A stretch of DNA of 45,889 nt, taken from the NCBI GenBank assembly GCA_021838945.1, contig JAKCCH010000014.1, positions 1-45,889 on the forward strand, written 5' to 3'. The stretch is from Actinomycetes bacterium. Its GTDB lineage: Bacteria; Actinomycetota; Acidimicrobiia; Acidimicrobiales; Bog-793. The position numbers and the translations under genes are program-made. The notes under the pieces were generated by a model. It saw nothing but the letters and a program-made list of their open reading frames with translations, did not search any database and had not been told where the DNA came from. Numbering within the stretch: position 1 is the first letter of the stretch; each line of letters opens with the position of its first letter. Positions 23,795 to 31,925 of the stretch are shown here, piece by piece.

Positions 23795-26323
23795 ATGAAG
23801 GAAGCGACAGCGGAGATGACGGCTTCCTCCGCTGCAGGGAAAGGCCCTCGTCACATGCACGCCTTCTATCGCGGGCTCGGCCGCTTCACGGTCAAGTTCC
23901 GATTCGTGATCGTCCTCGTCTGGATCTTCGCGGCGGTGGCGATGGTGCGCGCCATGCCGTCGCTCTCGAGCCAGGTCAACAACCAGAACACTGCCTTCCT
24001 GCCGTCGGGCTCGCCTGACATGCAAGCCGCCCGCCTTGCGGCGCCGTTGCTCGGCAAGGCGAACGCCGAGCCGGTGACGATCGTTGCCGCCCGCGAGGGC
24101 GGCACGCTCACCTCGGCGGACATGGCCGCCATCCAGCGCGACGCGAAGCTCGTGAAGGGGACGGCGGGAGTCCTGCGCGTGGAGTTCTACGGCGAGGCGC
24201 CGAGCCACAAGGCGGTCCTGCTGACCGCCATGTCGACCTCGGCCAGCTTCGACCCGCAGAAGGCGAAGACCCTGGTCTTCTCGATCATCGACACGTTCCA
24301 GAAGGCGAGGGCGCCGGCGGGGCTGCACTTCTACGTCACCGGGCAGGTAGCGGACGGCGTCTACCAGAACCAGCAGTCGAAGACGACCGGCAACGCCACC
24401 CAGGGGCTGTCGATCATCTTCATCATCGTCCTGCTGTTCATCATCTTCCGTTCCGTCCTGGCGCCGTTCGTGACGCTGCTGCCCGCGGCCCTCGTGCTCG
24501 CTGTCGCCGGTTCGATCATCGGCGAGATCGCGTCGCACGGCGTGCTGAAGGTCTCCGAGGTCACGCAGCTGCTCCTGATCGTGCTCGTGCTCGGGGCGGG
24601 GACCGACTACGGCCTGTTCCTCGTCTACCGGGTGCGTGAGGGATTGCGGGACGGCCTCTCGTCCGGTGACGCCGTCTCGCGGGCCGTCGAGCGTGTCGGG
24701 GAGTCGATCACGGCCTCGGCCGGCACCGTCGTCCTCGCTCTGTTGAGCCTGACGTTTGCAACCTTCGGCATCTACCACGACCTCGGCGTTCCGCTCGCGA
24801 TCGGCATCGCCACCATGCTGCTGTCCGGGCTGACGCTCCTCCCGGCGCTCCTCGCGATCCTCGGTCGTGCGGTGTTCTGGCCATCGCTTCCCCGTCACGG
24901 AGACAACCGGACAGGATTGTGGGGCAGGGTGGCCGGCCGGATCGTGTCACGCCCGGCGCCGACGCTGCTGATCGGCGTGGCGCTGTTCGGCGCGCTGGCC
25001 GCAGGAGTGTTCTGGTACACGCCGTCCGGTTTCGGAGGTGCGGAGAACGCACCTGCTCACACACTTGCCGCCAAGGGCGACGCCATCGTCAAGCGCTACT
25101 TCCCGCGGTCGAGCTCGAACCCGACGAACCTCGTCGTGAAGCTCTCGCACTCGGCGTACGCAGACCCTGGCCAGATCACGAAGATCGAGCAGCAGCTCCG
25201 CGCGAGCGGGCTGTTCACGACGATCCAGACCGCGCTCAACCCGACGGGTGTGAAGATGAGCTCAGCCGAGTTCCAGGCGCTCTACCGCCAACTCGGGCCT
25301 CCGCGCGCCTTGCCGCCCGTTCCTGCTGCAGGAGTCACGGTGCCGCTCGCCGTCTACGAGCAGTACCGAGCCGACAGCCAGTACGTCAGCTCGGACGGGA
25401 CGGTCATCCAGTTCGCGTCGGGCCTCGCGGCCGGTAATCCCGGCGGGACGAAGGCGCTCCAGCAGGTGCCCCGGATCCGGGCGGTCCTGGCGAAGGCCGC
25501 GCGTTCGGTCGGGGCGAAGGATTGGGGCGCAGCCGGCGAGGCGCCGGCTCTCGCAGACATCTCGTCGACCTCGGACTCGGACCTCACCCACATCGTCCCG
25601 ATCGCCGCCCTCGCCATCGGGCTCCTTCTCGCGCTCGTCCTGCGGAGCCTCATCGCGCCCCTCTACCTCATCGCCTCGGTCGTGCTGTCGTATCTCGCCG
25701 CGCTCGGGCTCGCCTCGATCATCTTCGTGAAGCTCGGAAGCTCGGGAGGCCTGACCTTCCTCTTACCCTTCCTCATGTTCATCTTCCTTCTCGCTCTCGG
25801 CGAGGACTACAACATCCTCGTCATGACGCGCATCCGGGAGGAGGCCCACGACCACTCGCTGAAGGACGCCGTCATCCGAGCCGTTGGAGCCTCCGGGCCG
25901 ACGATCACGTCGGCTGGTCTGGTGCTGGCCGGGAGCTTCGGCGTGCTGGCCTTCGCCGGCGCCTCGGGCCCGAGCGGTGGCCAGGTGAAGAACATCGGCG
26001 TCGGCCTCGCGCTCGGCATCCTCATGGACACGTTCCTCGTCCGGACGCTGCTCGTCCCGTCGACGGTGGTGCTGCTCGGCCGCTGGAACTGGTGGCCCCG
26101 CCGCATCGAAGCAGGGATGGGCTATCCGGGTACGGAAGCGCATCGCAGGTGGACGCTGCACCGGTCCCCGTCCCTGCCGGCGGCTGGTCCGCAAGAGGGC
26201 GGCGGCGAGAAGGAGGGCGGCGAGGCGGCGGTGAGCCAGAGCAGCATCGGAGACGTCAAGACGAACGGCTCCGCCGCGCCGGTTGGCCCGGCACCGAAGC
26301 GAGAGGGCGCAGGCCGCTCCTGA
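23795..26323 (+). CDS. MMPL/RND-family membrane transporter
   Basis: 842 residues (822 if read from ATG 23816, 7 codons in from 23795 plus alternative sites; start uncertain). Two RND repeats: a first membrane span (FRFVIVLVWIFAAVAMV), a periplasmic-type loop, spans around LSIIFIIVLLFIIFRSVLAPFVTLLPA and LLLIVLVLGAGTDYGLFLVYR (GTDY, the functional Asp/Tyr of MMPL), a second loop, and the second span set with FLLPFLMFIFLLALGEDYNILVMTRIREE (GEDYN). The C-terminus is cytoplasmic and charged. MMPL proteins export lipids, siderophores or drugs; the substrate here is not indicated. TAATCT (23787-23792) is a probable -10. A 7-bp hairpin lies 17 nt after the stop. Confidence 0.9.
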   Translation: MKEATAEMTASSAAGKGPRHMHAFYRGLGRFTVKFRFVIVLVWIFAAVAMVRAMPSLSSQVNNQNTAFLPSGSPDMQAARLAAPLLGKANAEPVTIVAAREGGTLTSADMAAIQRDAKLVKGTAGVLRVEFYGEAPSHKAVLLTAMSTSASFDPQKAKTLVFSIIDTFQKARAPAGLHFYVTGQVADGVYQNQQSKTTGNATQGLSIIFIIVLLFIIFRSVLAPFVTLLPAALVLAVAGSIIGEIASHGVLKVSEVTQLLLIVLVLGAGTDYGLFLVYRVREGLRDGLSSGDAVSRAVERVGESITASAGTVVLALLSLTFATFGIYHDLGVPLAIGIATMLLSGLTLLPALLAILGRAVFWPSLPRHGDNRTGLWGRVAGRIVSRPAPTLLIGVALFGALAAGVFWYTPSGFGGAENAPAHTLAAKGDAIVKRYFPRSSSNPTNLVVKLSHSAYADPGQITKIEQQLRASGLFTTIQTALNPTGVKMSSAEFQALYRQLGPPRALPPVPAAGVTVPLAVYEQYRADSQYVSSDGTVIQFASGLAAGNPGGTKALQQVPRIRAVLAKAARSVGAKDWGAAGEAPALADISSTSDSDLTHIVPIAALAIGLLLALVLRSLIAPLYLIASVVLSYLAALGLASIIFVKLGSSGGLTFLLPFLMFIFLLALGEDYNILVMTRIREEAHDHSLKDAVIRAVGASGPTITSAGLVLAGSFGVLAFAGASGPSGGQVKNIGVGLALGILMDTFLVRTLLVPSTVVLLGRWNWWPRRIEAGMGYPGTEAHRRWTLHRSPSLPAAGPQEGGGEKEGGEAAVSQSSIGDVKTNGSAAPVGPAPKREGAGRS

Positions 26324-26669
26324 AGCGGGCGAACCGGCGCCGGCGGGACACTCCGCCGGGTGCACCAGTCCGTGCCGTACCAGCCCGCAGCGGTGGCAGC
26401 GATCGCAGCAGCGAGCGCCAGACACCTCGCCGGGATGTCCCGCCGCGACGTCCCTCCGGCGACGACGCGAGGTAACATACCAACATGCGTACATGTACTT
26501 TGATGGCATCACCTGTCGCTGGGTGAGAGCGGCCGCGCCGCCAGGTGCGCCTCTCACAGCTGTCCCGTACATGACCCGCCAGCCGGCTTCCCACGTGGGC
26601 AGGGGTCCAGCCGGGTTGCTGTGGTCTATCCCGGAGCCATAGCAGTCCGGTTGCAGTTACCATGGGCCG
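26324..26669. other. Intergenic stretch before the TetR remnant, with palindromes
   Basis: No gene is supported. It contains GTACATGTAC (26489-26498, perfect 10-bp palindrome) beside ACATACCAACATGC, and a GTGAGAG / CTCTCAC inverted repeat (26523-26529 / 26551-26557). Such sites next to a MMPL gene and a TetR fragment could be former operators. TTGCAGTTACCAT at 26651-26663 looks like a promoter -10 region for the TetR remnant. Confidence 0.4.
26340..26359 (+). terminator. Possible terminator hairpin after MMPL gene
   Basis: CCGGCGG (26340-26346) pairs with CCGCCGG (26353-26359) around a 6-nt loop, 17 nt downstream of the MMPL stop. No T-run follows, so this may be a weak or Rho-assisted site. 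Confidence 0.4.
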
Positions 26670-26881
26670 ATGCCCCGTGGGAGCCGAGGCGAGGGTGGAG
26701 CAAGCCCGGGAGCACCACTCGGATCCCGTGGGGAACCCTGTCCCGGGCACAGATCGTCGTCACCACGCTCGACATCGTCGAGCGTGGTGACTACGAGAGG
26801 ATGACGATCCGCAGCCTTGCGGCCGAGCTCGGCGCCTCACCGATGTCGCTCTACCGACACGTCCGTGACCGCGCCGCCCTT
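26670..26881 (+). pseudogene. Truncated TetR-family regulator (HTH only)
   Basis: From about 26693 the frame reads GWSKPGSTTRIPWGTLSRAQIVV and continues through ERMTIRSLAAELGASPMSLYRHVRDRAAL, a textbook TetR DNA-binding domain. Homology stops at 26881, where the sequence runs into the 3' side of the convergent ECF-transporter gene; the ligand-binding domain is missing. The apparent start (TACCAT 26658-26663, then ATG 26670) is in a different frame from the HTH, which suggests a frameshift near the 5' end as well. It probably once controlled the MMPL exporter; now likely non-functional, although an HTH-only product cannot be excluded. Confidence 0.7.
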
Positions 26882-26928
26882 TCTGCGCCGGCCGCCCTTC
26901 CTTTCGGCCGCCTTCCTCGCCGCCTCGG

Positions 26929-27675
26929 TCAGAGGATGACCGGGTGCCAGGTCCCGGCGACGACGGCGGCCACGTTGGCGCCGGCCACCACGATCACCGT
27001 CCCGGCCACGAGCCACCGATCCACCGGCCTCACGACCTGTTCCCTCGCTGCCGAGCGCGGGCGTCTCGCGTCGAAGCCCCGGCTGTCCATCGCGACCGCC
27101 AGCCGGGTGCCGCGGCGGATGGCGGCAACGAGAAGCGCGTAGACGCCGGAGAGGAAGAGGCGCACGGTGCCGACAGGTGACCTGCCGGCGTCGATGCCCC
27201 GGGCGCGCCGAGCCCGGTGGATCGTGTCCCAGTCGGTCGACAGCATCGGCAGGAGGCGGTAGGCGGCGAGTGCGCCGTACGCGAAGCGAGCCGGGGCATG
27301 CAGCTGCTGCACGAGGGAGTCTGCGAAGTCGACGGCATCGGTGGAGGCGAACACGAGGACACCGGGGAGGGCGATGGCGAGCAGGCGGAGCGAGATGGCG
27401 GAGATCGTCGCAGCCGAGGCGTCCGAGGCGATCAGGTTCGCGACCGCCACGCCAGCGGCGGCAACCGGGAGCGGCCAGGCTCTGCGGGCGAGCCGGGACA
27501 GGCTGACACCGGTGGCCGGGAGAAGGCCGAGCTCGATTCCGAGCACGATCGACGCCGTCACGACGTCGGCCGTCACGAGGAGGCCGATCATGACGACGGC
27601 GGCCGCGATGAGCTTTGCGGCCGGGTTGAGGCGGCCGAGGGAGGTGGGCGCGAACGGCGTCTCGACTCGCATCAT
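26929..27675 (-). CDS. ykoC: ECF transporter T component (YkoC/CbiQ-like)
   Basis: 248-residue membrane scaffold that couples the ATPase to the substrate-binding subunit. Hydrophobic segments: LIAAAVVMIGLLVTADVVTASIVLGIELGLL, WPLPVAAAGVAVANLI, LRLLAIALPGVLVFAST, and a C-terminal WLVAGTVIVVAGANVAAVVAG. The coupling-helix motif appears as ARRARGID (an A-R-G family motif), followed by DSRGFDARRPR. The ATG at 27675 overlaps the ATPase stop (ATGA). As last gene of the riboswitch-led operon it is assigned to thiamine or pyrimidine-precursor uptake. Confidence 0.85.
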   Translation of the reverse strand: MMRVETPFAPTSLGRLNPAAKLIAAAVVMIGLLVTADVVTASIVLGIELGLLPATGVSLSRLARRAWPLPVAAAGVAVANLIASDASAATISAISLRLLAIALPGVLVFASTDAVDFADSLVQQLHAPARFAYGALAAYRLLPMLSTDWDTIHRARRARGIDAGRSPVGTVRLFLSGVYALLVAAIRRGTRLAVAMDSRGFDARRPRSAAREQVVRPVDRWLVAGTVIVVAGANVAAVVAGTWHPVIL

Positions 27676-29300
27676 GGTGCCGGCATCTGCGTCGCAGTCG
27701 GTGACGGCCTCCGCGACGGCGCCTGCGCCGGCCTCGATGCGGGGGTCGATCCGGGGCCGATCTCCCAGGGTGCCGCAGGCGCGCTCGGGGCGCTCGCATC
27801 ACGGCGATCCTCGTCGACCCGTCTGCCGTCCTCCAGCACGACCTCCTCGTCGGCAAGTGCCCGCACGAGATCCTCGTCGTGCGTGACGGTGAGGACGGCA
27901 CGACCGGCGTCACGCTCCTCTGCGAGCAGCGCAGCCAGCTCGCTCCAGGTCCGCGAATCCTGCCCGAACGTCGGTTCGTCGAGGACGAGCAGCTGCGGCC
28001 GAGCCGCGAGAGCGGACGCGGCCGACAGGCGACGCTGCTCGCCGCCGGAGAGGGTGTAGGGGTTCGCCGCCGCCAGCGCGCCGAGGCCGAGGCGCTCGAG
28101 CAACTCGCCGACGCGTGCATCCACGGTCCGCGCGTCCTGCCCGGCACGACGCGGACCGACGGCCAGCTCGCCCGCGACGGTCGGTGCCACGAACTGGTGC
28201 TCGGGGTCCTGGAACACGGTGCCGACATGGCGCACGAGCTCGCGTGGTCGCCAACGGGCATACGGCTTGGACGGTGGTACGTGAGCGCCGCCCTCGGTGG
28301 CCCTCCACCGGACCTCGCCGCTCGTCGGTCTCATGAGCGAAGCGAGCACGAGCGACAGCGTCGTCTTGCCCGAGCCGTTCGGGCCGGTGACTGCGAGCAC
28401 CTGGCCGCTGTGTGCAATGAGGTCGATCCCGTCGACCGCTGGGTGAGCGGCTCCCTCGTAGCGCACCGTCACGTCGGCGGCCTCGATGACGGGCGGCCCG
28501 GCCGGACGCCTCGGTGCGAGACGGCCCGGTGGTGCCTCCGGCAGCCATACCCCGGCACGCCGCAGGGCCGAGCACGTGGACGGGTTGCCGAACACCTGCC
28601 GTGGGTCGCCGTCCGCCATGACCCCGCCGCCGCTCTCCAGCACGACGACGCGGGTCACGAGATCGACGAGCTCGCTCACCCGGTGCTCGACGAGCACGAG
28701 CGTCGCGCCGGACTCACCGACGACGTGCCGGAGGGTCGCTCGAACCATGGCGGCACCCGGCGGGTCGAGATTCGCCGTCGGCTCGTCGAGGAGCCAGATG
28801 GCAGGGCGGAGGGCCAGCACATCCGCGATGACGAGCCGTTGCTGCTCTCCGCCCGAGAGACGGTCGGTCGGGTGGAGCAGGTCGTAGCGCAAGCCGACGG
28901 TGGTGAGCACCTCCGAGACGCGAGGCCAGATCTCGGTGAGCGGGACCGCCCGGTTCTCGAGACCGAACGCGACCTCGTCTCCGACTCTCCCCATGACGAT
29001 GGCCGAAGACGGGTCCTGGAACACGAGCCCGGTGTGCGCGAAAGGAGAGTGCGAAGCGCTGTCGCGCCCGCCGGCAGGCGCACCGTCCACGAGCAGCAGG
29101 CCTTCCTCGTCCCCGGCGTCCGGCGCCCGGAGCAACCCGGCGAGGGCCCACAGCAGCGTGCTCTTGCCGGCACCGGAAGCGCCGAGCAGCAAGACGCGCT
29201 CGCCATGCTCGACTCTGAGGTCCAGGTCCTTGACCGCGAAGCCCCTTCTACCCGCGTGCCGCCAACCCCAGCCGCGCGCTTCGACGGCAGGTGCAGCCAT
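27672..29300 (-). CDS. ykoD: ECF transporter ATPase, two ABC domains fused (YkoD-like)
   Basis: 542 residues. Domain 1: Walker A GASGAGKSTLL, Q-loop VFQDPSSAIV, signature LSGGEQQR, Walker B IWLLDEPTANLD. Domain 2: Walker A GPNGSGKTTLS, Q-loop VFQDPEHQFV, signature LSGGEQRR, Walker B LLVLDEPTFGQD, His switch LTVTHDED. The duplicated single-chain ATPase is the YkoD layout. It starts 11 nt after the S-component stop and overlaps the T-component start, so the three genes form one operon under the TPP riboswitch. The C-terminal ~45 residues are a Pro/Ala/Arg-rich tail. Confidence 0.92.
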   Translation of the reverse strand: MAAPAVEARGWGWRHAGRRGFAVKDLDLRVEHGERVLLLGASGAGKSTLLWALAGLLRAPDAGDEEGLLLVDGAPAGGRDSASHSPFAHTGLVFQDPSSAIVMGRVGDEVAFGLENRAVPLTEIWPRVSEVLTTVGLRYDLLHPTDRLSGGEQQRLVIADVLALRPAIWLLDEPTANLDPPGAAMVRATLRHVVGESGATLVLVEHRVSELVDLVTRVVVLESGGGVMADGDPRQVFGNPSTCSALRRAGVWLPEAPPGRLAPRRPAGPPVIEAADVTVRYEGAAHPAVDGIDLIAHSGQVLAVTGPNGSGKTTLSLVLASLMRPTSGEVRWRATEGGAHVPPSKPYARWRPRELVRHVGTVFQDPEHQFVAPTVAGELAVGPRRAGQDARTVDARVGELLERLGLGALAAANPYTLSGGEQRRLSAASALAARPQLLVLDEPTFGQDSRTWSELAALLAEERDAGRAVLTVTHDEDLVRALADEEVVLEDGRRVDEDRRDASAPSAPAAPWEIGPGSTPASRPAQAPSRRPSPTATQMPAP

Positions 29301-29311
29301 CCGACGCTTGG

Positions 29312-29923
29312 TCAGGCGACCGGGGCGCGGCGCCCGGACGGGAAGGGCTGCAGGACGCCGGTACGCCCGAGGGCGCGGACGAGGCTCCAGCCACCGAGGC
29401 CGGCGACGATCGCCGCACTCGTGGCGACGATTGCGATGTAGGCGAGCTTCCAGTCGGTTCGCCATGCGCCGTAGTAGTAGACGAGGTCGAGGCAGGCGGC
29501 GGCGGCGCCGGCGGCAAGGCCGCCGAGAAGGCAGACCGGGAGACGCCACGACCGATAGCGGAAGAGAGCGAACACCAGCTCGGGAGCGACACCCTGTGCG
29601 AGCCCGTAGAAGACGACCGACAGTCCCCAGGCGCTCCCTAGCAGGGCTTCGATGATGGCGGCGACGAGCTCGGTGTAAAGGGCGGCGCCAGGTTTGCGGA
29701 TGATGAGCCCGCCGATCACACCGGGTGCGAGCCAGATGCCGTACATGACCGCCTGGCTCGGCGGGAACGCCGCGAACGCGCTCCCGGTCGTGACCCACAG
29801 CTGGCTCCATGCCCAGAACACGACGCCGCCGGCGACGGCGATCACGGATGCAACGACGATGTCGACGGTGCGCCACCTCGTGAGGGCTCGAAGGCTTCGA
29901 CGCTCGACGTCAACGGTGGCCAT
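29312..29923 (-). CDS. ykoE: ECF transporter substrate-binding membrane subunit (YkoE-like, thiamine precursor)
   Basis: 203 residues with about six membrane segments: IVVASVIAVAGGVVFWAWSQ, PSQAVMYGIWLAPGVIGGLII, AALYTELVAAIIEALLGS, LSVVFYGLAQGVAPELVFALF, LPVCLLGGLAAGAAAACLDLVYYY, and LAYIAIVATSAAIVAGLGG. PELVFALFRYR matches YkoE proteins (S components for thiamine or hydroxymethylpyrimidine). The assignment rests on sequence, the linked ATPase/T genes and the TPP aptamer whose 3' strand abuts this start. AAGGGA (29936 to 29931, minus strand), 7 nt before ATG, is its Shine-Dalgarno. Confidence 0.9.
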   Translation of the reverse strand: MATVDVERRSLRALTRWRTVDIVVASVIAVAGGVVFWAWSQLWVTTGSAFAAFPPSQAVMYGIWLAPGVIGGLIIRKPGAALYTELVAAIIEALLGSAWGLSVVFYGLAQGVAPELVFALFRYRSWRLPVCLLGGLAAGAAAACLDLVYYYGAWRTDWKLAYIAIVATSAAIVAGLGGWSLVRALGRTGVLQPFPSGRRAPVA

Positions 29924-29930
29924 CTCTGAC

Positions 29931-30012
29931 TCCCTTCGCTGGTATGACCCAGATCAGGTTCGAGGGTCTGCGGTGGACCGCACTCTCAGCGCCCGGGGGC
30001 GCTCCCCTGTCT
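29931..30012 (-). promoter_or_regulatory. TPP riboswitch (THI element)
   Basis: On the minus strand the segment contains the invariant THI-box pieces in order: CAGGGGAGCGC, GCGCTGAGAGTGCGG, GACCCTCGAACCTGATCTGG, and TCATACCAGCGAAGGGA. These are the P2/P3 (CTGAGA) and P4/P5 (ACCTGATCTGG, TACCAGCGAAGGGA) signatures. The 3' strand carries AAGGGA, the ribosome-binding site of the S component, so ligand binding probably masks translation. A -10-like TATGGT lies at 30028-30023. Confidence 0.95.
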
Positions 30013-30063
30013 TCTCTTCGACACCATAGCCGGCCACCCGTAGCAGCGTGCCGGTGAACGCCG

Positions 30064-30573
30064 CTACGCCGCCTTGCCGAAACGCCGCTGCCACACCTCC
30101 ACCTTCTCGCGCAGCGTCGCCTTCGTCGCCTTCATGAAGTTCTCGGAGGTCTGTGGAAGAGATGTCAGAAACGATGGATCGAGCGTCCCGCCGGCCTTCG
30201 AGTCGAACATGTCGATCTTCGAGGCGGCCTCGCTCACCTGCTCGAACTCGGCCACGTCCGCCGCGACCGCGAGCGCCCTCCCACCGGCCGCCTCGACGTT
30301 CTTCGCAGCCGCCGCGAGCCCGCCATCGCCGCGCGCGATGAGCGCCACGTCGAAGCCGGCCTCAGAGAAACGCACCGCCGTCGCCCTCCCCACCCCACCA
30401 CTCGCTCCCGTCACCACGGCGATCGGTCGGGGGTGTCCGGGTTGGCTCGAGTCCGGCCCGAGCCGCTTTCGCGCACGCTCGAGCTGGCGATCGGCGAGCC
30501 CGGACGAGAGGGATCCCGCCAGCTTCCTCGCCTTTGCTCGCATCGTCCCGGCTCCGTTGCTCGTCGAGCTCAC
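30064..30573 (-). pseudogene. SDR-family dehydrogenase with internal deletion
   Basis: GTG 30573 follows a GGAGG six nt upstream. The 169-residue frame begins with a basic N-terminal extension, then a good Rossmann start (PIAVVTGASGGVGRATAVRFSEAGFDVALIARG, LAAAAKNVEAAGGRALAVAADVAEFEQVSEAASKID). After about 120 residues it jumps to FDSKAGGTLDPSFLTSLPQT and a basic end. The NNAG region, the catalytic Ser and YxxxK, and most of the C-terminal half are absent, while the last ~45 residues look like a true SDR-type tail. The simplest reading is an in-frame internal deletion near 30205; it cannot be a working dehydrogenase. Confidence 0.65.
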
Positions 30574-30654
30574 GTGGCACCTCCGCTTGGATCTCGCACC
30601 TTGATCCTGGCTCAATACCCAGAGCGGCCGACTCAGCAGCTCGCAGGCTCGACC

Positions 30655-30765
30655 GACGAACGCAGGCGCCCTATCCTCGACCTCACGTGGGACTACTCGA
30701 CCGAGGGATCGATCGCCGAACCGTCGGCCGAGGCGATGCTCGCCGGGATCAACGGCCACGACGCG
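30655..30765 (+). pseudogene. Fragment of formate dehydrogenase alpha subunit (FdhA)
   Basis: One frame encodes DERRRPILDLTWDYSTEG followed by EPSAEAMLAGINGHDA, which matches an internal stretch of molybdenum/tungsten formate dehydrogenase alpha subunits (typically LDLTWDYP-x-x-G-x-x-x-EP-x-AEA-x-L-x-EING). Nothing else of the ~900-residue catalytic subunit is visible: no molybdopterin-binding or selenocysteine/cysteine region. It lies just upstream of the intact Fe-S subunit gene, where fdhA is expected, so it is a deletion remnant. Confidence 0.6.
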
Positions 30766-30887
30766 CCTCCCGCCAGCGCAACGCGGAGGGCGGGGGCTTC
30801 GCGATGGTCGTCTTCGCCCGCAACGCCATCGGGGCGTGAGTACCGGGAGCGGGCGGGTATCACCGCGGACACCGGGATGGAGGTCCG

Positions 30888-31925
30888 ATGATCGGTCCGA
30901 TCGACCTGCTGAGCTCGCGGCGTGGGCCGGATCCGGCGAGCGCGGACGGGTACCGGGAGCATCCGAGAAGGATGGGTTTCTTCACGGACACATCCGTCTG
31001 CATCGGCTGCAAGGCCTGCGAGGTCGCCTGCAAGGAATGGAACCACGTCCCCGAGGACGGGCTCGAGTTCACGGGCATGTCGTACGACAACACAAAGGGA
31101 CTCGGCGCCGACACGTGGCGGCACGTGAAGTTCATCGAGCAGCGAAAGCCGCTCGGACGCCAGGAGCCCGGGCTCTCGCACCAGCTCGTTTCTCCGATCT
31201 CCTTCGGCGGGTACCGCCGGCTCGACGGGCACGGCGAACCGGGCCCGAGCCGGTCGGCGCCGAACGTCGCGGCACCGGGGGGTGCGACGGCGCCCGGCAC
31301 GGCCACCGCCGGAGTCGGTGGGCCGATCGACTTCCGCTGGCTCATGGCCTCGGACGTGTGCAAGCACTGCACCGACGCCGGCTGCCTCGACGTCTGCCCG
31401 ACCGGAGCACTCTTCCGCACCGAGTTCGGCACGGTCGTGGTGCAGGAGGACGTCTGCAACGGGTGCGGATACTGCGTCCCGGCCTGTCCCTTCGGCGTGC
31501 TCGACAAGCGTGAGGAGGACGGTCGGATCTGGAAGTGCACGCTCTGCTACGACCGGCTCTCCAACGGTGACGAGCCTGCCTGTGCGAAGACGTGCCCGAC
31601 GAGCTCGATCCAGTTCGGCGAGCTCGACGAGCTGCGCGAGCGCGCCGGGAGGCGTGTGCAGCAGCTTCACGACGGCGGGATCCTCGACGCCCGCCTCTAC
31701 CTCGAGAGCCCAGACGACGGCGTCGGCGGTGCTGGCGCCTTCTTCCTGCTGCTCGACGAGCCCGAGGTGTACGGCCTGCCTCCCGACCCGGTCGTGCCAA
31801 CGCGGGACCTGCCGCGCATGTGGAAGCTGGTGGGCGCGGCGGCCGGAGCGCTGTTGGCGGCCGGGGCAGCGAGCTTCGCCGGGGCAGGCAGGTCGGCCGG
31901 ACGATCCTCCGGAGCCGAGTCATGA
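30888..31925 (+). CDS. Formate dehydrogenase-type 4Fe-4S electron-transfer subunit
   Basis: 345 residues carrying four 4Fe-4S clusters' worth of cysteines: CIGCKACEVACKEW, CKHCTDAGCLDVCPTGAL, CNGCGYCVPACPFGV, and CTLCYDRLSNGDEPACAKTCPT. This is the FdnH/FdhB pattern, where the subunit wires a molybdopterin catalytic subunit to a membrane quinone reductase. The C-terminus has a hydrophobic anchor (LVGAAAGALLAAGAASFAGA). GGAGG lies 4 nt before ATG 30888. The partner alpha subunit is reduced to a fragment immediately upstream. The stop overlaps the NrfD start (ATGA at 31922). Confidence 0.92.
   Translation: MIGPIDLLSSRRGPDPASADGYREHPRRMGFFTDTSVCIGCKACEVACKEWNHVPEDGLEFTGMSYDNTKGLGADTWRHVKFIEQRKPLGRQEPGLSHQLVSPISFGGYRRLDGHGEPGPSRSAPNVAAPGGATAPGTATAGVGGPIDFRWLMASDVCKHCTDAGCLDVCPTGALFRTEFGTVVVQEDVCNGCGYCVPACPFGVLDKREEDGRIWKCTLCYDRLSNGDEPACAKTCPTSSIQFGELDELRERAGRRVQQLHDGGILDARLYLESPDDGVGGAGAFFLLLDEPEVYGLPPDPVVPTRDLPRMWKLVGAAAGALLAAGAASFAGAGRSAGRSSGAES

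Noticed and set aside
26621-27142. 173-residue TetR protein as an intact gene
   Set aside because: Only the HTH matches; beyond 26881 the frame is antisense to the ECF T-component gene and has shadow composition.
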